Part shown: in pieces, positions 15,432 to 25,061 of the stretch
How the letters are laid out: every line of letters starts with the position of its first letter
How positions within the stretch are numbered: position 1 is the first letter of the stretch
Source: an uncultured Mesonia sp.
Lineage (GTDB): Bacteria > Bacteroidota > Bacteroidia > Flavobacteriales > Flavobacteriaceae
Length of the DNA: 64,000 nucleotides
Direction: 5' to 3'
NCBI GenBank assembly: GCA_958296185.1
Contig: CATQIB010000019.1
Coordinates: 62,001-126,000, forward strand
Position numbers and translations under genes: made by a program
The notes under the pieces: model-generated
Databases searched by the model: none
Told to the model about the DNA's origin: nothing
Seen by the model: the letters and a program-made list of their open reading frames with translations, nothing else

Positions 15432-16418
15432 TTAAATGGATGTTATATCGGCTACTCGTAACAAATCCGTATCAATTTCATTACTTCCGGCCAGAGCCTG
15501 CTCAAAAGGTACATTCACTATTTTCTTATGCGAAATACCTACCATTACTGCTTTTTGCTGATTAATCAAAGCGTCAACAGCGCCAATTCCTAACCTGCTA
15601 GCCAATACCCGATCGTAACAACTAGGTGAACCTCCACGCTGAATATGCCCTAACACCGTCACTTTCACCTCGTAAGAGTCTAGATTTGTATCGATATAAT
15701 CGGCTAATTCAAAAATGTTTTTTCCAATTTGATCTCCTTCCGCCACGACGATAATACTAGAGGTTTTACCTGATTTTCTACTGCGTTTCAAAGATTCTAG
15801 TAAGCGCTCTTTTCCTAAATTTTCCTCGGGTATTAAAATTTCTTCTGCCCCCGCTCCTATTCCTGCGTTTAAAGCAATATCTCCCGCATTGCGCCCCATT
15901 ACCTCAACAAGAAACAAGCGGTTGTGCGAATTGGCTGTATCTCTTATTTTATCTATTGCCTCTACAACGGTATTCAAAGCTGTATCGTAGCCTATGGTAT
16001 GGTCTGTACCGCGAATATCGTTATCTATAGTTCCAGGTACGCCCACAATAGGAATTTGAAATTCATTGCCAAAAACTTCGGCTCCTTTAAAGGTTCCATC
16101 TCCACCTATTACCACCAGCGCATCTATAGAATTATTCTTTAAATGCTCAAAAGCTTGATTTCTACCTTCTCTAGTCATAAATGCTTTAGATCGAGCCGAC
16201 TTTAAGAAGGTTCCTCCTCTATTGATAAGGTTTTTTACCGTTCGGGGACCTAATTCTTTAAAGTCTCCTTCGATAAGACCTTGATAGCCACGATAAACTC
16301 CTGTACATTTAATTTCGTGAAAGGCACAAGCCCGAGAGACGGCCCTAATGGCGGCATTCATCCCGGGTGAATCACCACCAGAGGTGAGCACGGCGATATG
16401 TTTTATTTTGTTTGTCAT
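15432..16418 (-). CDS. pfkA: ATP-dependent 6-phosphofructokinase
   Basis: 328 residues, the size of bacterial PfkA. Motifs: TSGGDSPGMNAAIRA at the N-terminus (ATP site), VVIGGDGTFKGA, and PGTIDNDIRGTD with the catalytic Asp. MGRNAGDIAL and LGHIQRGGSPSCYDR are in the substrate and effector regions. The Gly after GGD in the ATP loop (GGDGT) favours ATP over pyrophosphate as phosphoryl donor. It is the first gene of the operon pfkA-gapA-kinase-pgi. A TAACTTTG -7 box lies 6 bases upstream of the ATG. Confidence 0.97.
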   Translation of the reverse strand: MTNKIKHIAVLTSGGDSPGMNAAIRAVSRACAFHEIKCTGVYRGYQGLIEGDFKELGPRTVKNLINRGGTFLKSARSKAFMTREGRNQAFEHLKNNSIDALVVIGGDGTFKGAEVFGNEFQIPIVGVPGTIDNDIRGTDHTIGYDTALNTVVEAIDKIRDTANSHNRLFLVEVMGRNAGDIALNAGIGAGAEEILIPEENLGKERLLESLKRSRKSGKTSSIIVVAEGDQIGKNIFELADYIDTNLDSYEVKVTVLGHIQRGGSPSCYDRVLASRLGIGAVDALINQQKAVMVGISHKKIVNVPFEQALAGSNEIDTDLLRVADITSI

Positions 16419-16423
16419 AAGAT

Positions 16424-16431
16424 CAAAGTTA
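16424..16431 (-). promoter_or_regulatory. -7 promoter element of the glycolytic operon
   Basis: TAACTTTG on the minus strand fits the Bacteroidota TAnnTTTG box and ends 5-6 bases before the pfkA ATG, implying an almost leaderless transcript. No clear -33 TTG at the expected distance. Confidence 0.5.
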
Positions 16432-16504
16432 TTTGATTTATACTTGAAATCCTATCTTTTAAAAAAATTGCCATTAGAATTCTGATATTTCTCAATCTTT
16501 AGGC

Positions 16505-18376
16505 TTATTCAGCTTCATTGGTTTGAGGTATATAATCAAATTCAATATAGGAATCTCCAAAAATCGTATGCTCTTGAGCTTCAAAATCGCTTTCTTTAGC
16601 TTTGAAAATATTGTCTACATAATTTTGCGGATTGATATCTATAAGCGGAAACCAAGTGCTCTGAACTTGTATTTGTAACTTATGACCAGGTTTAAAGGTG
16701 TGGTTAATGTCTTGAATTACAAAATTTACATCTGTTTTTTTATTAGGCACAAAGGGTCCTGGCTTGGCAAAACTATTTCTAAAACGACCTCTTAAAACTT
16801 CACTTCTTACCATCATATGGTAATTCCCCATGGGCCTAGCCTTATTGTTTTCTTTGTGATTTTTGGCTTCAGGAGGGTGAACATCGATTATTTTAATCAC
16901 CCAATCAGCAGTAGTACCTGTGGTAGACACCTTTAATTTAGCCATTATTTCACCGCTTAATTTCAGCTCTTCTTGAAGTACCTCGGTTTCAAAGACCAAT
17001 ACATCTGGTCTTTTGGCTGCAAAACGCTGGTCACCCGTCATATAAGGGCGAGGTGTGAATCTAAAGTTCAAGTCTTCTGTGTACGGTACGGGTTTTAAGG
17101 GGTCGCTTATAAAAGTTTGCTTTTTTTCGGGTTTTGGGTTTGAGCTTAAGTGATTTTTATCGGCTAAATAAAATTGCATTTTTTTAGTTTGCTTTGGGGG
17201 CCAGGCGCTTAAACTATCCCATTTTTTTAATCCGGTGTCATAAACTAAAGCTTCTGGTAAGGTATTTCTTTTTTTGTTATCGGTTTTTAAATGCTGCTCA
17301 AAAAATTGCGTCTCAACCTTTTCTTGATAAAATTGACTGATGTTTTCTCCGAAAAACACTTCCCCTACAGCTTGACGTTTTTTACTACTCGCCCACCCGC
17401 CGTGACTCCACGGACCAAAAACCAGGGTATTTTTATTTTTTTGATGAGCCTCAATGGTCTTGTAAGTATTAAAAGGTCCGTACAAGTCTTCTGCATCAAA
17501 AAGTCCGCCGACAGTCATAACAGCAGGTTTTATTTTTTGGCTTTTTAAATGCTGAATGATGCCTCTTTTTTGCCAAAAAGAATCGTAATTTGGATGTTCT
17601 TTTAGTTGCTGCCAAAAAAAATTATCTTCATAATAAGGATCTAGCTTACTTATTGGTGTATGATCTAAATAAAATTGATACGCATCTGGAGTATCGGGTT
17701 TAGGAAAATTGTACCAAGCCTTTTTTGTAGGACCATCGTGCTGCTCTCCAAACAAGGCTGTGGCCATCCAATAACTAAGCATATAAGCTCCGTTATGATG
17801 AAAATCATCAAAAAAGAAATCACCTATACAAGCCTGAGGTGAAACAGCTTTAAGAGCCGGGTGATTCGCTAATAGAGAATATGTAGCATAAAATCCAGGA
17901 TAGGATATACCCCAAGTACCCACGCGCCCGTTATTATTCGGCACATTATTTACCAACCAATCAATAGTATCATAAGTGTCTGATGCTTCATCAATTTCGT
18001 TTTTCTTTTTTTTCGGAATAAAAGGACGCATATTATCATAGCTACCTTCACTCATCCATCTACCCCTTACGTCTTGATAAACCACTATGTAGCCCGCTTG
18101 CATCATTTTTTTATTGGGGCCTATTTTTCTAGGAAAATTTTCTTCCCCGTAAGGCCTACAGCTATAGGGAGTTCGCTGTAAAAGAATAGGGTATTTTTTA
18201 GAAGTGTCTTTGGGGGTGTAAATGCTGGTATGCAATTTTATACCATCGCGCATGGTAATTTGCACTTCTTGTTTATTATAATTTTCTTTTACTGAAAAGT
18301 TATCGGTTTGACCGAAAGCAAATCCGTTGAAAAACAAAAAAACTAGAAGTAGTTGAATAACTTTTTGGTGTATCAT
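16505..18376 (-). CDS. CocE/NonD-family exported hydrolase (X-Pro dipeptidyl-peptidase S15 type)
   Basis: From the Met at 18376 (MIHQKVIQLL) the product is 623 residues and opens with a good signal peptide ending FAFGQ. A longer start at 18412 would add 12 residues that spoil the signal. The alpha/beta-hydrolase domain shows the nucleophile elbow GTWGISYPGF (Ser158) and YQDVRGRWMSEG (conserved in CocE, glutaryl-7-ACA acylase and alpha-amino-acid ester hydrolases). A C-terminal jelly-roll domain includes DWVIKIIDVHP. These enzymes cleave esters or amides, or remove X-Pro dipeptides; the substrate here is unknown. It is probably periplasmic. Confidence 0.9.
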   Translation of the reverse strand: MIHQKVIQLLLVFLFFNGFAFGQTDNFSVKENYNKQEVQITMRDGIKLHTSIYTPKDTSKKYPILLQRTPYSCRPYGEENFPRKIGPNKKMMQAGYIVVYQDVRGRWMSEGSYDNMRPFIPKKKKNEIDEASDTYDTIDWLVNNVPNNNGRVGTWGISYPGFYATYSLLANHPALKAVSPQACIGDFFFDDFHHNGAYMLSYWMATALFGEQHDGPTKKAWYNFPKPDTPDAYQFYLDHTPISKLDPYYEDNFFWQQLKEHPNYDSFWQKRGIIQHLKSQKIKPAVMTVGGLFDAEDLYGPFNTYKTIEAHQKNKNTLVFGPWSHGGWASSKKRQAVGEVFFGENISQFYQEKVETQFFEQHLKTDNKKRNTLPEALVYDTGLKKWDSLSAWPPKQTKKMQFYLADKNHLSSNPKPEKKQTFISDPLKPVPYTEDLNFRFTPRPYMTGDQRFAAKRPDVLVFETEVLQEELKLSGEIMAKLKVSTTGTTADWVIKIIDVHPPEAKNHKENNKARPMGNYHMMVRSEVLRGRFRNSFAKPGPFVPNKKTDVNFVIQDINHTFKPGHKLQIQVQSTWFPLIDINPQNYVDNIFKAKESDFEAQEHTIFGDSYIEFDYIPQTNEAE

Positions 18377-18570
18377 AAATTTAAATTTGACCTTAAAAAT
18401 ATAAAAAAGCACAAGTGCATCCTAGTATTTAGCTTATGGATTAAGACTAAACCAAAACCTAAATAAAAAAGTACAATTTAAACAATAAAGAAAATAGAGC
18501 CAAACAATTTGACTATCAACTACTTGAACTTAAAATCTAACTTTAGATCCTTAATATAACAAAAATAGAT

Positions 18571-18597
18571 TTGCTAAAAAAACTTTACGTACCTTTG
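18571..18597 (+). promoter_or_regulatory. Promoter of the DEAD-box helicase gene
   Basis: TTG at 18571-18573 and TACCTTTG at 18590-18597, with 16 bases between, 18 bases before the ATG. The spacer is slightly short for the Bacteroidota consensus, but the -7 box is exact. Confidence 0.55.
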
Positions 18598-18614
18598 CAG
18601 CTTATTTATACTAT

Positions 18615-20387
18615 ATGAACAAATTTGAAGAATTAGGGCTTGATGCCCAAATAGTGAATGCTGTAAATGATATGGGTTTTGAAAGCCCAAGTGAAGTACA
18701 AGAGAAAGCTATACCTATTTTATTAGAACAAGATACCGATTTAGTGGCACTTGCCCAAACAGGAACTGGAAAAACCGCTGCCTTTGGTTTTCCACTTATC
18801 CAGCGTATAAACGCAAACTCAAAAAAAACACAAGGATTAATTTTATCGCCAACACGCGAACTTTGTTTACAAATTACCAACGAATTAAAAAATTACTCTA
18901 AATATGTTAAAGGTTTATCTACCGTTGCTATTTACGGAGGAGCCAGCATAAGCGAACAAGCTAACCAGATTAAACGTGGTGCCCAAATTATTGTTGCCAC
19001 TCCGGGTCGAATGAAAGATATGGTAGGCAGAAGAATGATTGATATTTCTACCATAGACTACTGTATACTAGATGAAGCAGATGAAATGCTAAATATGGGT
19101 TTTTACGAAGATATAACCGACATTTTATCGCATACTCCAAAAGAAAAGAAAACCTGGTTGTTTAGTGCAACAATGCCAAAAGAGGTTGCTACCATTGCAT
19201 CTAAATTTATGCATAAACCGGTAGAAATTACCGTAGGAACCAAAAATGAAGGTTCTAAAAATGTAAACCACGAGTATTTTTTAGTAGGTGCAAGAGATCG
19301 TTATGCCGCCCTAAAAAGATTGGCAGATGCCCACCCAGATATATTCTCGGTGATCTTTTGCCGAACCAAAAGAGATACCCAAAAAGTTGCTGAAAAGCTA
19401 ATTGAAGATGGTTATAATGCCGCCGCTTTACATGGAGATTTAAGTCAGAATCAAAGAGATCTGGTTATGCGCAGCTTTAGAAGTAGACAAATACAAATGC
19501 TAGTAGCTACCGATGTGGCCGCACGAGGGATAGATGTAGACGATATTACCCATGTAATTAATTATCAACTTCCCGATGAAGTAGAAACTTATACTCACCG
19601 AAGTGGACGTACGGGAAGAGCGGGTAAAAAAGGTACCTCTATGGTAATAATTACCAAAAGTGAAATGCGTAAAATTAAAAGCATAGAGCGCATAATAAAG
19701 CAATCTTTTGAGCGTAAAGAAGTACCTAGCGGAGAGGAGATTTGTCAAGTTCAACTTTTGCATTTAGCAAAAGACATTAAAAACACTACAATTAATCATG
19801 AGATTGAGGAATACCTACCTCAAATCGAGGCGCTTTTAGCGGATTTCTCTAAAGAAGAGATTATCAAAAAAGTTTTTAGTGTAGAATTTACACGTTTCCA
19901 TAATTACTATAAAAATGCAAATACCATAAACTCGCCTAAGCCTGGAGATCACGCTGCCGAAGATAATGGATTTAGCACTCGTTTCTTTATAAACGTAGGT
20001 GAAAAAGATGGTTTTGACTGGATGTCTCTGAAAGATTTCTTGAAAGAACAACTCGATTTAGGTAGAGATGCTGTTTCACGTGTGGATGTGAAAAATAATT
20101 TTTCTTTCTTTAATACCGATACTGCCGAAGTTGAAAAGGTATTGAGTACCTTTAAAGAATTTAGCTATCAAGGAAGAGCAATTAACGCCGAAGTAACCAA
20201 AGCTAACGAAGGAAGGCCCGATAAATTTAAGCGTAAACGTGGTGAACGCAAAGGAGGAAGAAAAAAGTTTGACGATCGAGGAGGTGATCAAAAAAGGTCT
20301 TCAAGACGATCAAAACCCAGAAACGCTGGCGGAAAACGTTCTGCAAATATTAAAAGTTCTGTAAATAGAAGACGTAATAAAAAATAA
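18615..20387 (+). CDS. deaD: DEAD-box ATP-dependent RNA helicase (DeaD/CsdA type)
   Basis: 590 residues. The helicase core has motif I AQTGTGKT (47-54), PTRELCLQI, DEAD (153-156), SAT (184-186) and the C-terminal HRSGRTGRAGKKG. A DbpA-type RNA-binding RRM follows (about 455-530). A very basic Arg/Lys/Gly tail (about 540-590) completes the CsdA-like layout. It unwinds structured RNA in ribosome assembly and mRNA decay, typically induced in the cold. It is monocistronic or co-transcribed with the next gene 27 bases downstream. Confidence 0.95.
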   Translation: MNKFEELGLDAQIVNAVNDMGFESPSEVQEKAIPILLEQDTDLVALAQTGTGKTAAFGFPLIQRINANSKKTQGLILSPTRELCLQITNELKNYSKYVKGLSTVAIYGGASISEQANQIKRGAQIIVATPGRMKDMVGRRMIDISTIDYCILDEADEMLNMGFYEDITDILSHTPKEKKTWLFSATMPKEVATIASKFMHKPVEITVGTKNEGSKNVNHEYFLVGARDRYAALKRLADAHPDIFSVIFCRTKRDTQKVAEKLIEDGYNAAALHGDLSQNQRDLVMRSFRSRQIQMLVATDVAARGIDVDDITHVINYQLPDEVETYTHRSGRTGRAGKKGTSMVIITKSEMRKIKSIERIIKQSFERKEVPSGEEICQVQLLHLAKDIKNTTINHEIEEYLPQIEALLADFSKEEIIKKVFSVEFTRFHNYYKNANTINSPKPGDHAAEDNGFSTRFFINVGEKDGFDWMSLKDFLKEQLDLGRDAVSRVDVKNNFSFFNTDTAEVEKVLSTFKEFSYQGRAINAEVTKANEGRPDKFKRKRGERKGGRKKFDDRGGDQKRSSRRSKPRNAGGKRSANIKSSVNRRRNKK

Positions 20388-20414
20388 TTTATTTACTTTA
20401 CAAAAAGTAGTAAA

Positions 20415-21194
20415 ATGAAGCCCCAAGCTGTACGTTATATACTCTTTTTACTGCTGGCTACCTCTTTTTATACGGTGCGAGCACAAAAAGATTCTTTACA
20501 AACCATTAAAGGAAAGGTGTTAAACGCAGCTAATGATGTACCGCTTGACAATGTAAATATCATCAACCTAAATGAGGTAAAGGGCACTACTACAAACAAG
20601 GAAGGATATTTTGAAATAAAAGCTCGAGTAAACGATACCCTGTATTTTAGTTTCTTGGGCTTTAAATCTATTCAAGTAAAGGTAACCAATGACTGGACTC
20701 GTTTTGGCGATGTAAAAGTTAAAATGACCGAAATAGCCATTGCTTTAGAAGAAGTTACACTCTCTCCATTAAAACTTACGGGATTTCTAGAAATAGACGC
20801 TAAAAATATACCTATTTACGAAGATTCTAGGTATAGCATATCTGGACTTGATTACGGGTATGAAGCAGGAAATAACACTCCGGGTGCCTTTGCTAAGACC
20901 CTACAAGCCATCACCAATCCGGCTGATTTGCTTTATAATGTCTTTGGAAAAAAACCTAAACAAATGCGTAAATTACGCAAAATGAAGCAAGATGATGAGA
21001 TCAGAAACTTGCTGCAAGATAAATTTAATCGCGAAACTTTAAGTGCTCTGTTGCAAGTTAGGCGAGTAGATATCGATGAAATTTTGCAAAAATGCAATTA
21101 CTCCAAGCAGTTTATCAAAACCGCTAATGATCTTCAAATTCTTGAAGCCATTAGTAGTTGCTATGAAGAATACAAGGTTTTAAACAGAAATTAG
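20415..21194 (+). CDS. Exported carboxypeptidase-regulatory-like domain protein
   Basis: 259 residues with a signal peptide ending in RAQKD. A CarboxypepD_reg-like beta-sandwich follows (about 30-105: IKGKVLNAANDVPLDNVNII, TTNKEGYFEIKA, DTLYFSFLGFKS), the same plug-associated domain seen at the start of SusC/TonB receptors. No barrel or TonB box follows. The C-terminal 130 residues are helical and of unknown function. Periplasmic or outer-membrane associated by inference. It converges on the methyltransferase gene with no gap. Confidence 0.75.
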   Translation: MKPQAVRYILFLLLATSFYTVRAQKDSLQTIKGKVLNAANDVPLDNVNIINLNEVKGTTTNKEGYFEIKARVNDTLYFSFLGFKSIQVKVTNDWTRFGDVKVKMTEIAIALEEVTLSPLKLTGFLEIDAKNIPIYEDSRYSISGLDYGYEAGNNTPGAFAKTLQAITNPADLLYNVFGKKPKQMRKLRKMKQDDEIRNLLQDKFNRETLSALLQVRRVDIDEILQKCNYSKQFIKTANDLQILEAISSCYEEYKVLNRN

Positions 21195-21860
21195 TTATTC
21201 TGCTTTTATTTGACGCAGGTAATTTTCTATAATTTTATCGCTGCTTTTTATACTATTGCTAGCCCATAACATACGAGTTTCTAATTGTTCCTCTGAGGTG
21301 AGTCTCCAATCAATTTCTGTGCGTTTAATCGCGCTGGTTACACTTTGTAAAATAATAGCCGCCGAAACCGAAATATTTAAACTTTCTGTAAAACCAACCA
21401 TAGGTATTTTTAAGAAACCATCAGCTTTTTGCATTACTTCATCACTTAGACCAGCTTTCTCGGTACCAAAGAAAAAAGCAGAAGGTTTATCTATATTAAA
21501 ATCGGGTAATAAACAAGCGTCGTTATGCGGCGTAGTAGCTATGATTTGATATCCATTCTGCTTTAAACGAGTAATACAATCAGCTACTTGATTATATCGA
21601 TTCACTTTAACCCATTTTTGAGCACCCATAGCAATCTCCCTGTCAATTCTCTTTTTATTTCTCTCTTCAATAATATGAATATTCTGTAAACCAAAAACAT
21701 CGCAACTTCGAATAACGGCGCTAGTGTTGTGTAGCTGGTAAACGTCTTCTGTAGCTACAGTAAAATAATTAGTGCGCTGTGTCAATACTTCTTGAAAACG
21801 TTGTAGTCTCTCTGGTGTTAAAAAACTTTCTAAATGGGCAAGGAGATTCTTATCTATCAT
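21195..21860 (-). CDS. trmH: SpoU/TrmH-family RNA 2'-O-methyltransferase
   Basis: From the Met at 21860 (MIDKNLLAHL) the product is 221 residues. An in-frame start at 21938 would run into the divergent sigma-factor gene and adds nothing conserved. SPOUT motifs are clear: NTSAVIRSCDVFG (motif 1, Asn-x-x-Ala-x-x-Arg), FFGTEKAGLSDEV (motif 2) and IPMVGFTESLNISVSAAI (motif 3), which form the AdoMet knot. The C-terminal helical extension fits tRNA guanosine-18 methyltransferase TrmH. Other SpoU targets cannot be excluded. Confidence 0.85.
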   Translation of the reverse strand: MIDKNLLAHLESFLTPERLQRFQEVLTQRTNYFTVATEDVYQLHNTSAVIRSCDVFGLQNIHIIEERNKKRIDREIAMGAQKWVKVNRYNQVADCITRLKQNGYQIIATTPHNDACLLPDFNIDKPSAFFFGTEKAGLSDEVMQKADGFLKIPMVGFTESLNISVSAAIILQSVTSAIKRTEIDWRLTSEEQLETRMLWASNSIKSSDKIIENYLRQIKAE

Positions 21861-21929
21861 GAATTTATCTATAAAGAAAAGGGCAAAATTAGTGTAATTT
21901 TTGTATACTCGTAGCTTATTCTCGATTTT

Positions 21930-22463
21930 ATGACACAAGATGAACTGGTTGCGTTAATCAACAAAAAGGATGAACAAGCCTTTGATTATTTGTATGACAT
22001 GTATGCTCAAAGCTTGTTTGGTGTCATAGAAAATATAATTAAAAATAAAGCACAATCTGAGGATGTATTGCAAGAAGTGATGGTAAAAATTTGGAAAAAT
22101 TTACCCCAATACGATCCCGAAAAGGGTAGGTTTTTTACTTGGATTGTGAATATAGCGCGTAATTCAGCGATTGATAAGTATAGATCTAAAGCATATAAAA
22201 AAGAAAGAAAAAACCTAGATGCTAATAATTTCGTACATAGTATAGCAACGCATGCTTCTTTAAACAGTCAAACGAATGCAATTGGGCTTGAAAGGTTTAT
22301 TAAAAAGTTGAAACCCACTTGCATCAAAATTATTGATTTGTTATTTTTCAAAGGCTTTACACACAAGGAAGCCTCGGAAAATTTAGAAATTCCTTTGGGT
22401 ACATTAAAAACAAGGAATAGAGCTTGTATTCATGAACTAAGAAATTTATTGCAAGTAAAATGA
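21930..22463 (+). CDS. ECF-type RNA polymerase sigma factor
   Basis: 177 residues. Region 2 contains EDVLQEVMVKIWKNL and RFFTWIVNIARNSAIDKYR. Region 4 has an HTH around GFTHKEASENLEIPLGTLKT. The stop overlaps the start of the anti-sigma gene by 4 bases (ATGA), the usual coupling of such pairs. Its regulon is unknown. The CHRD lipoprotein gene lies just downstream of the pair on the other strand. Confidence 0.93.
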   Translation: MTQDELVALINKKDEQAFDYLYDMYAQSLFGVIENIIKNKAQSEDVLQEVMVKIWKNLPQYDPEKGRFFTWIVNIARNSAIDKYRSKAYKKERKNLDANNFVHSIATHASLNSQTNAIGLERFIKKLKPTCIKIIDLLFFKGFTHKEASENLEIPLGTLKTRNRACIHELRNLLQVK

Positions 22464-23239
22464 ACATAAAAGAATACATAGAGTCAGGAATACTAGAGTT
22501 ATATGTTTATGGCGCTTTAGAAGAGTCTGAAAGCAAAGAAGTAAAAAAGAAAATTGACTTACACCCTGAACTTCAGGCTGAGGTAGAAGCCATTGAGCTT
22601 GCCTTACATAGGTTAGCTTCGGGAACCGCATCTTATTTACCGGCCACCAACTATGCTAAAATTAAAGCCCAGTTATTTAAAAGCAATCAATCAAAAAGCA
22701 AAATAGTACGGTTATTACCAGTTATAGGTTACGCCGCTGGACTCAGCCTTTTTATCACCCTTAGCGGAATTTTTTATGTTGAAAATCAATCCGTAAAGCA
22801 AGAATTAGAGCAAATTGTAAATACCAAAGAACGTATTGAATTAGAGAATGAACGGTTAGTTAGTCTTGAGCAGGAATACCAATCTAAAATAGAATTTTTA
22901 ACCGATAAAAACACGAAAGCAATCTTTCTATCTGGACAAGGGAACTACCAAGAAAGTTTTGCCCAAGCGTTTTTTAATACAAAAGAAAACAAGGTAGTTA
23001 TTGACCTAAAAAATCTTCCCGAAGCTCCGAATGGTATGGTGTATCAACTATGGTCTCTAAAATTAAATCCTCTAACCCCTACAAGTCTTGGACTTTTAAA
23101 ACCCGCTACAAAAAATAGTTTTGTAGCTATTAACTTAAAACCAAATTTAACAACTGAAGCATTAGGAATTACCTTAGAGCCAGCTGGCGGAAGTGCTACA
23201 CCCACCCTCGAACGTTTATATACTTTAGGAAAGGTGTAA
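22460..23239 (+). CDS. Anti-sigma factor, RskA/anti-sigma-K type membrane protein
   Basis: 259 residues. A cytosolic N-terminal helical domain of about 75 residues binds the sigma factor by family analogy. One transmembrane segment spans about 85-107 (LLPVIGYAAGLSLFITLSGI). A coiled coil follows (about 110-145), then a periplasmic RskA-like domain with GMVYQLWSLK and ALGITLEPAGGSATPT. It overlaps the sigma gene by 4 bases. The perfect 20-bp palindrome at 23248-23267 lies just after its stop. Confidence 0.9.
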   Translation: MNIKEYIESGILELYVYGALEESESKEVKKKIDLHPELQAEVEAIELALHRLASGTASYLPATNYAKIKAQLFKSNQSKSKIVRLLPVIGYAAGLSLFITLSGIFYVENQSVKQELEQIVNTKERIELENERLVSLEQEYQSKIEFLTDKNTKAIFLSGQGNYQESFAQAFFNTKENKVVIDLKNLPEAPNGMVYQLWSLKLNPLTPTSLGLLKPATKNSFVAINLKPNLTTEALGITLEPAGGSATPTLERLYTLGKV

Positions 23240-23247
23240 AAAAGAAA

Positions 23248-23267
23248 AGCTGCCCAATTGGGCAGCT
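23248..23267 (-). terminator. Perfect 20-bp palindrome, terminator for the CHRD gene
   Basis: AGCTGCCCAATTGGGCAGCT is fully self-complementary. On the minus strand it is followed by TTTTCTTTTTT, so it terminates transcription from the CHRD gene. On the plus strand no T tract follows. Confidence 0.75.
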
Positions 23268-23292
23268 CTCATCAAACAAAACAAATCACATA

Positions 23293-24861
23293 TTAGTTAC
23301 TATTTGAACCAATATTTCCTTGAGCAACAATAGTGGCTAAATCGGCCATACTTTTGTGAATATTGATATATCCATCAAAGGTAAGTGCGTCATCATAACC
23401 AAAAACAGCGTTGTCATCTTTCATAGCAATATTTGTTTTTGATATTCCTGTATCTCCCATTACCTGGTTTAAGCTAACTGCAATAGCTCCGGGGTTATTA
23501 ACATCGCCCATATGAATATGTGCTGGATGCATATCTCCTGCCATTGTACCCATTAGTTCAATTACTAAAAGTGCTTCGCCATTCATTCTTTCATAAAAAA
23601 TAGCATCGCCCATTACACCTGAGCCAGCAACAGTATTTAGATTATAACTCATCATCTCACCAGTCAACTCATTCTGCCCAATATCGCCCTGAGCAACTAA
23701 AGTAGCCAAATCGTCTGCACTTTTATGGATGTTAATGTATCCGTCAAAATTCAATAATTCATCATAAGTAATCATATCTCCGTTGTCTAACATTCCCGCT
23801 TGTGTTTTACTCATTCCGGTAGCCCCATTAACTGGTGTTAAACTTAAAGCAATGGCTCCGCCTTCTGCCGCAGTATTCATATGAATATGACCTGGGTGCA
23901 TTCCATTAGCTGGGGTATTTTCTAGCATAACTTCAATAAGAGCCGTACCGTTTACACGTTTTGTAAAGGTAGCTTCACCCATAATTCCTGGTACGTCTAC
24001 ACTGCCTAAAGCATAGGTTTTTGAAGTCATTGTCAACTCATTCTGACCTATATCGCCCTGAGCAACTAAAGTAGCCAAATCGTCTGCGCTTTTATGGATG
24101 TTAATGTACCCATCAAAATTCAATAATTCATCATAAGTAATCATATCTCCATTGTCTAACATTCCTGCTTGTGTTTTACTCATTCCAGTAGCCCCATTAA
24201 CTGGAGTTAAACTTAAAGCAATGGCTCCGCCTTCTGCCGCAGTATTCATATGAATATGACCTGGGTGCATTCCATTAGCTGGGGTATTTTCTAGCATTAC
24301 TTCAATAAGAGCCGTACCGTTTACACGTTTTGTAAAGGTAGCTTCACCCATAATTCCTGGTAGGTCTACACTCCCTAAAGCATAGGCTTTTGAAGTCATT
24401 GTCAACTCATTCTGACCTATATCGCCTTGAGCAACTAAAGTAGCCAAATCGTCTGCGCTTTTGTGCACATTTACATAACCATCAAAATTGAGTAAATCCT
24501 CATAGGTAATAGCCATACCGTCATTCAATTGGTTAAAAGTGGTTGTGCTCATACCAGTAGAACCATCAATAGGTTCTAAACTTACGGCGATGTCGCCTCC
24601 TTCTGCAGCGGTGTTCATATGAATATGCGCAGGATGCATATCTCCTGCTTGTGTACCTTCTAAAGCTACTTTAACTCGGGTCATATTATTATTCGTTTTT
24701 TCAAAAGTTACCGTACCCATAACGCTTGGGTCTGACACTGACATAAGCGGATAGGTTTTACTTTCAGGCATTATAGGTGCCATTCCAGAGTCGTCGTCAT
24801 CGCTACAGCTTGTTAAACATAAAAAGGCCAGTACTAAGGTTGTCAAAATTTTTGTTTTCAT
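23293..24861 (-). CDS. Lipoprotein with four CHRD domains
   Basis: The Met at 24861 gives a signal sequence MKTKILTTLVLAFLCLTSC with a lipobox Cys19, and a 522-residue protein. A start at 24912 would put 17 charged residues before the signal. Four CHRD domains follow, each with HPAHIHMN or HPGHIHMN, AVSLEP-like strands and FDGYINIHKSADDLATLVAQ. Domains 2 and 3 are nearly identical over 123 residues (369 bp), showing recent internal duplication. CHRD domains occur in chordin and many bacterial surface proteins without a settled function. Conserved His pairs could bind metal, which is inference. Confidence 0.9.
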   Translation of the reverse strand: MKTKILTTLVLAFLCLTSCSDDDDSGMAPIMPESKTYPLMSVSDPSVMGTVTFEKTNNNMTRVKVALEGTQAGDMHPAHIHMNTAAEGGDIAVSLEPIDGSTGMSTTTFNQLNDGMAITYEDLLNFDGYVNVHKSADDLATLVAQGDIGQNELTMTSKAYALGSVDLPGIMGEATFTKRVNGTALIEVMLENTPANGMHPGHIHMNTAAEGGAIALSLTPVNGATGMSKTQAGMLDNGDMITYDELLNFDGYINIHKSADDLATLVAQGDIGQNELTMTSKTYALGSVDVPGIMGEATFTKRVNGTALIEVMLENTPANGMHPGHIHMNTAAEGGAIALSLTPVNGATGMSKTQAGMLDNGDMITYDELLNFDGYINIHKSADDLATLVAQGDIGQNELTGEMMSYNLNTVAGSGVMGDAIFYERMNGEALLVIELMGTMAGDMHPAHIHMGDVNNPGAIAVSLNQVMGDTGISKTNIAMKDDNAVFGYDDALTFDGYINIHKSMADLATIVAQGNIGSNSN

Positions 24862-25061
24862 AATTTCTTTTATTTGATTAAACATTTTTGATTCTACCTT
24901 ACTTACGAGCAAAAATGTACTTCGGTTTTTAAAAAACTGATTTATTTTTAAAAAAAATTGACAACAACTGCTAAATCATTGATTATAAGCGACTAAATAA
25001 ATCAATAAAAATTTAATTATTTTTTATTTTTTTTAAATTGCTATATATTTATTCAAATAAT

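Noticed and set aside
18376-18412. Longer N-terminus of the CocE-type hydrolase
   Set aside because: Adds 12 residues before a good signal peptide; the inner Met fits better.
21860-21938. Longer N-terminus of the TrmH-like protein
   Set aside because: Would overlap the divergent sigma-factor gene and adds no conserved sequence.
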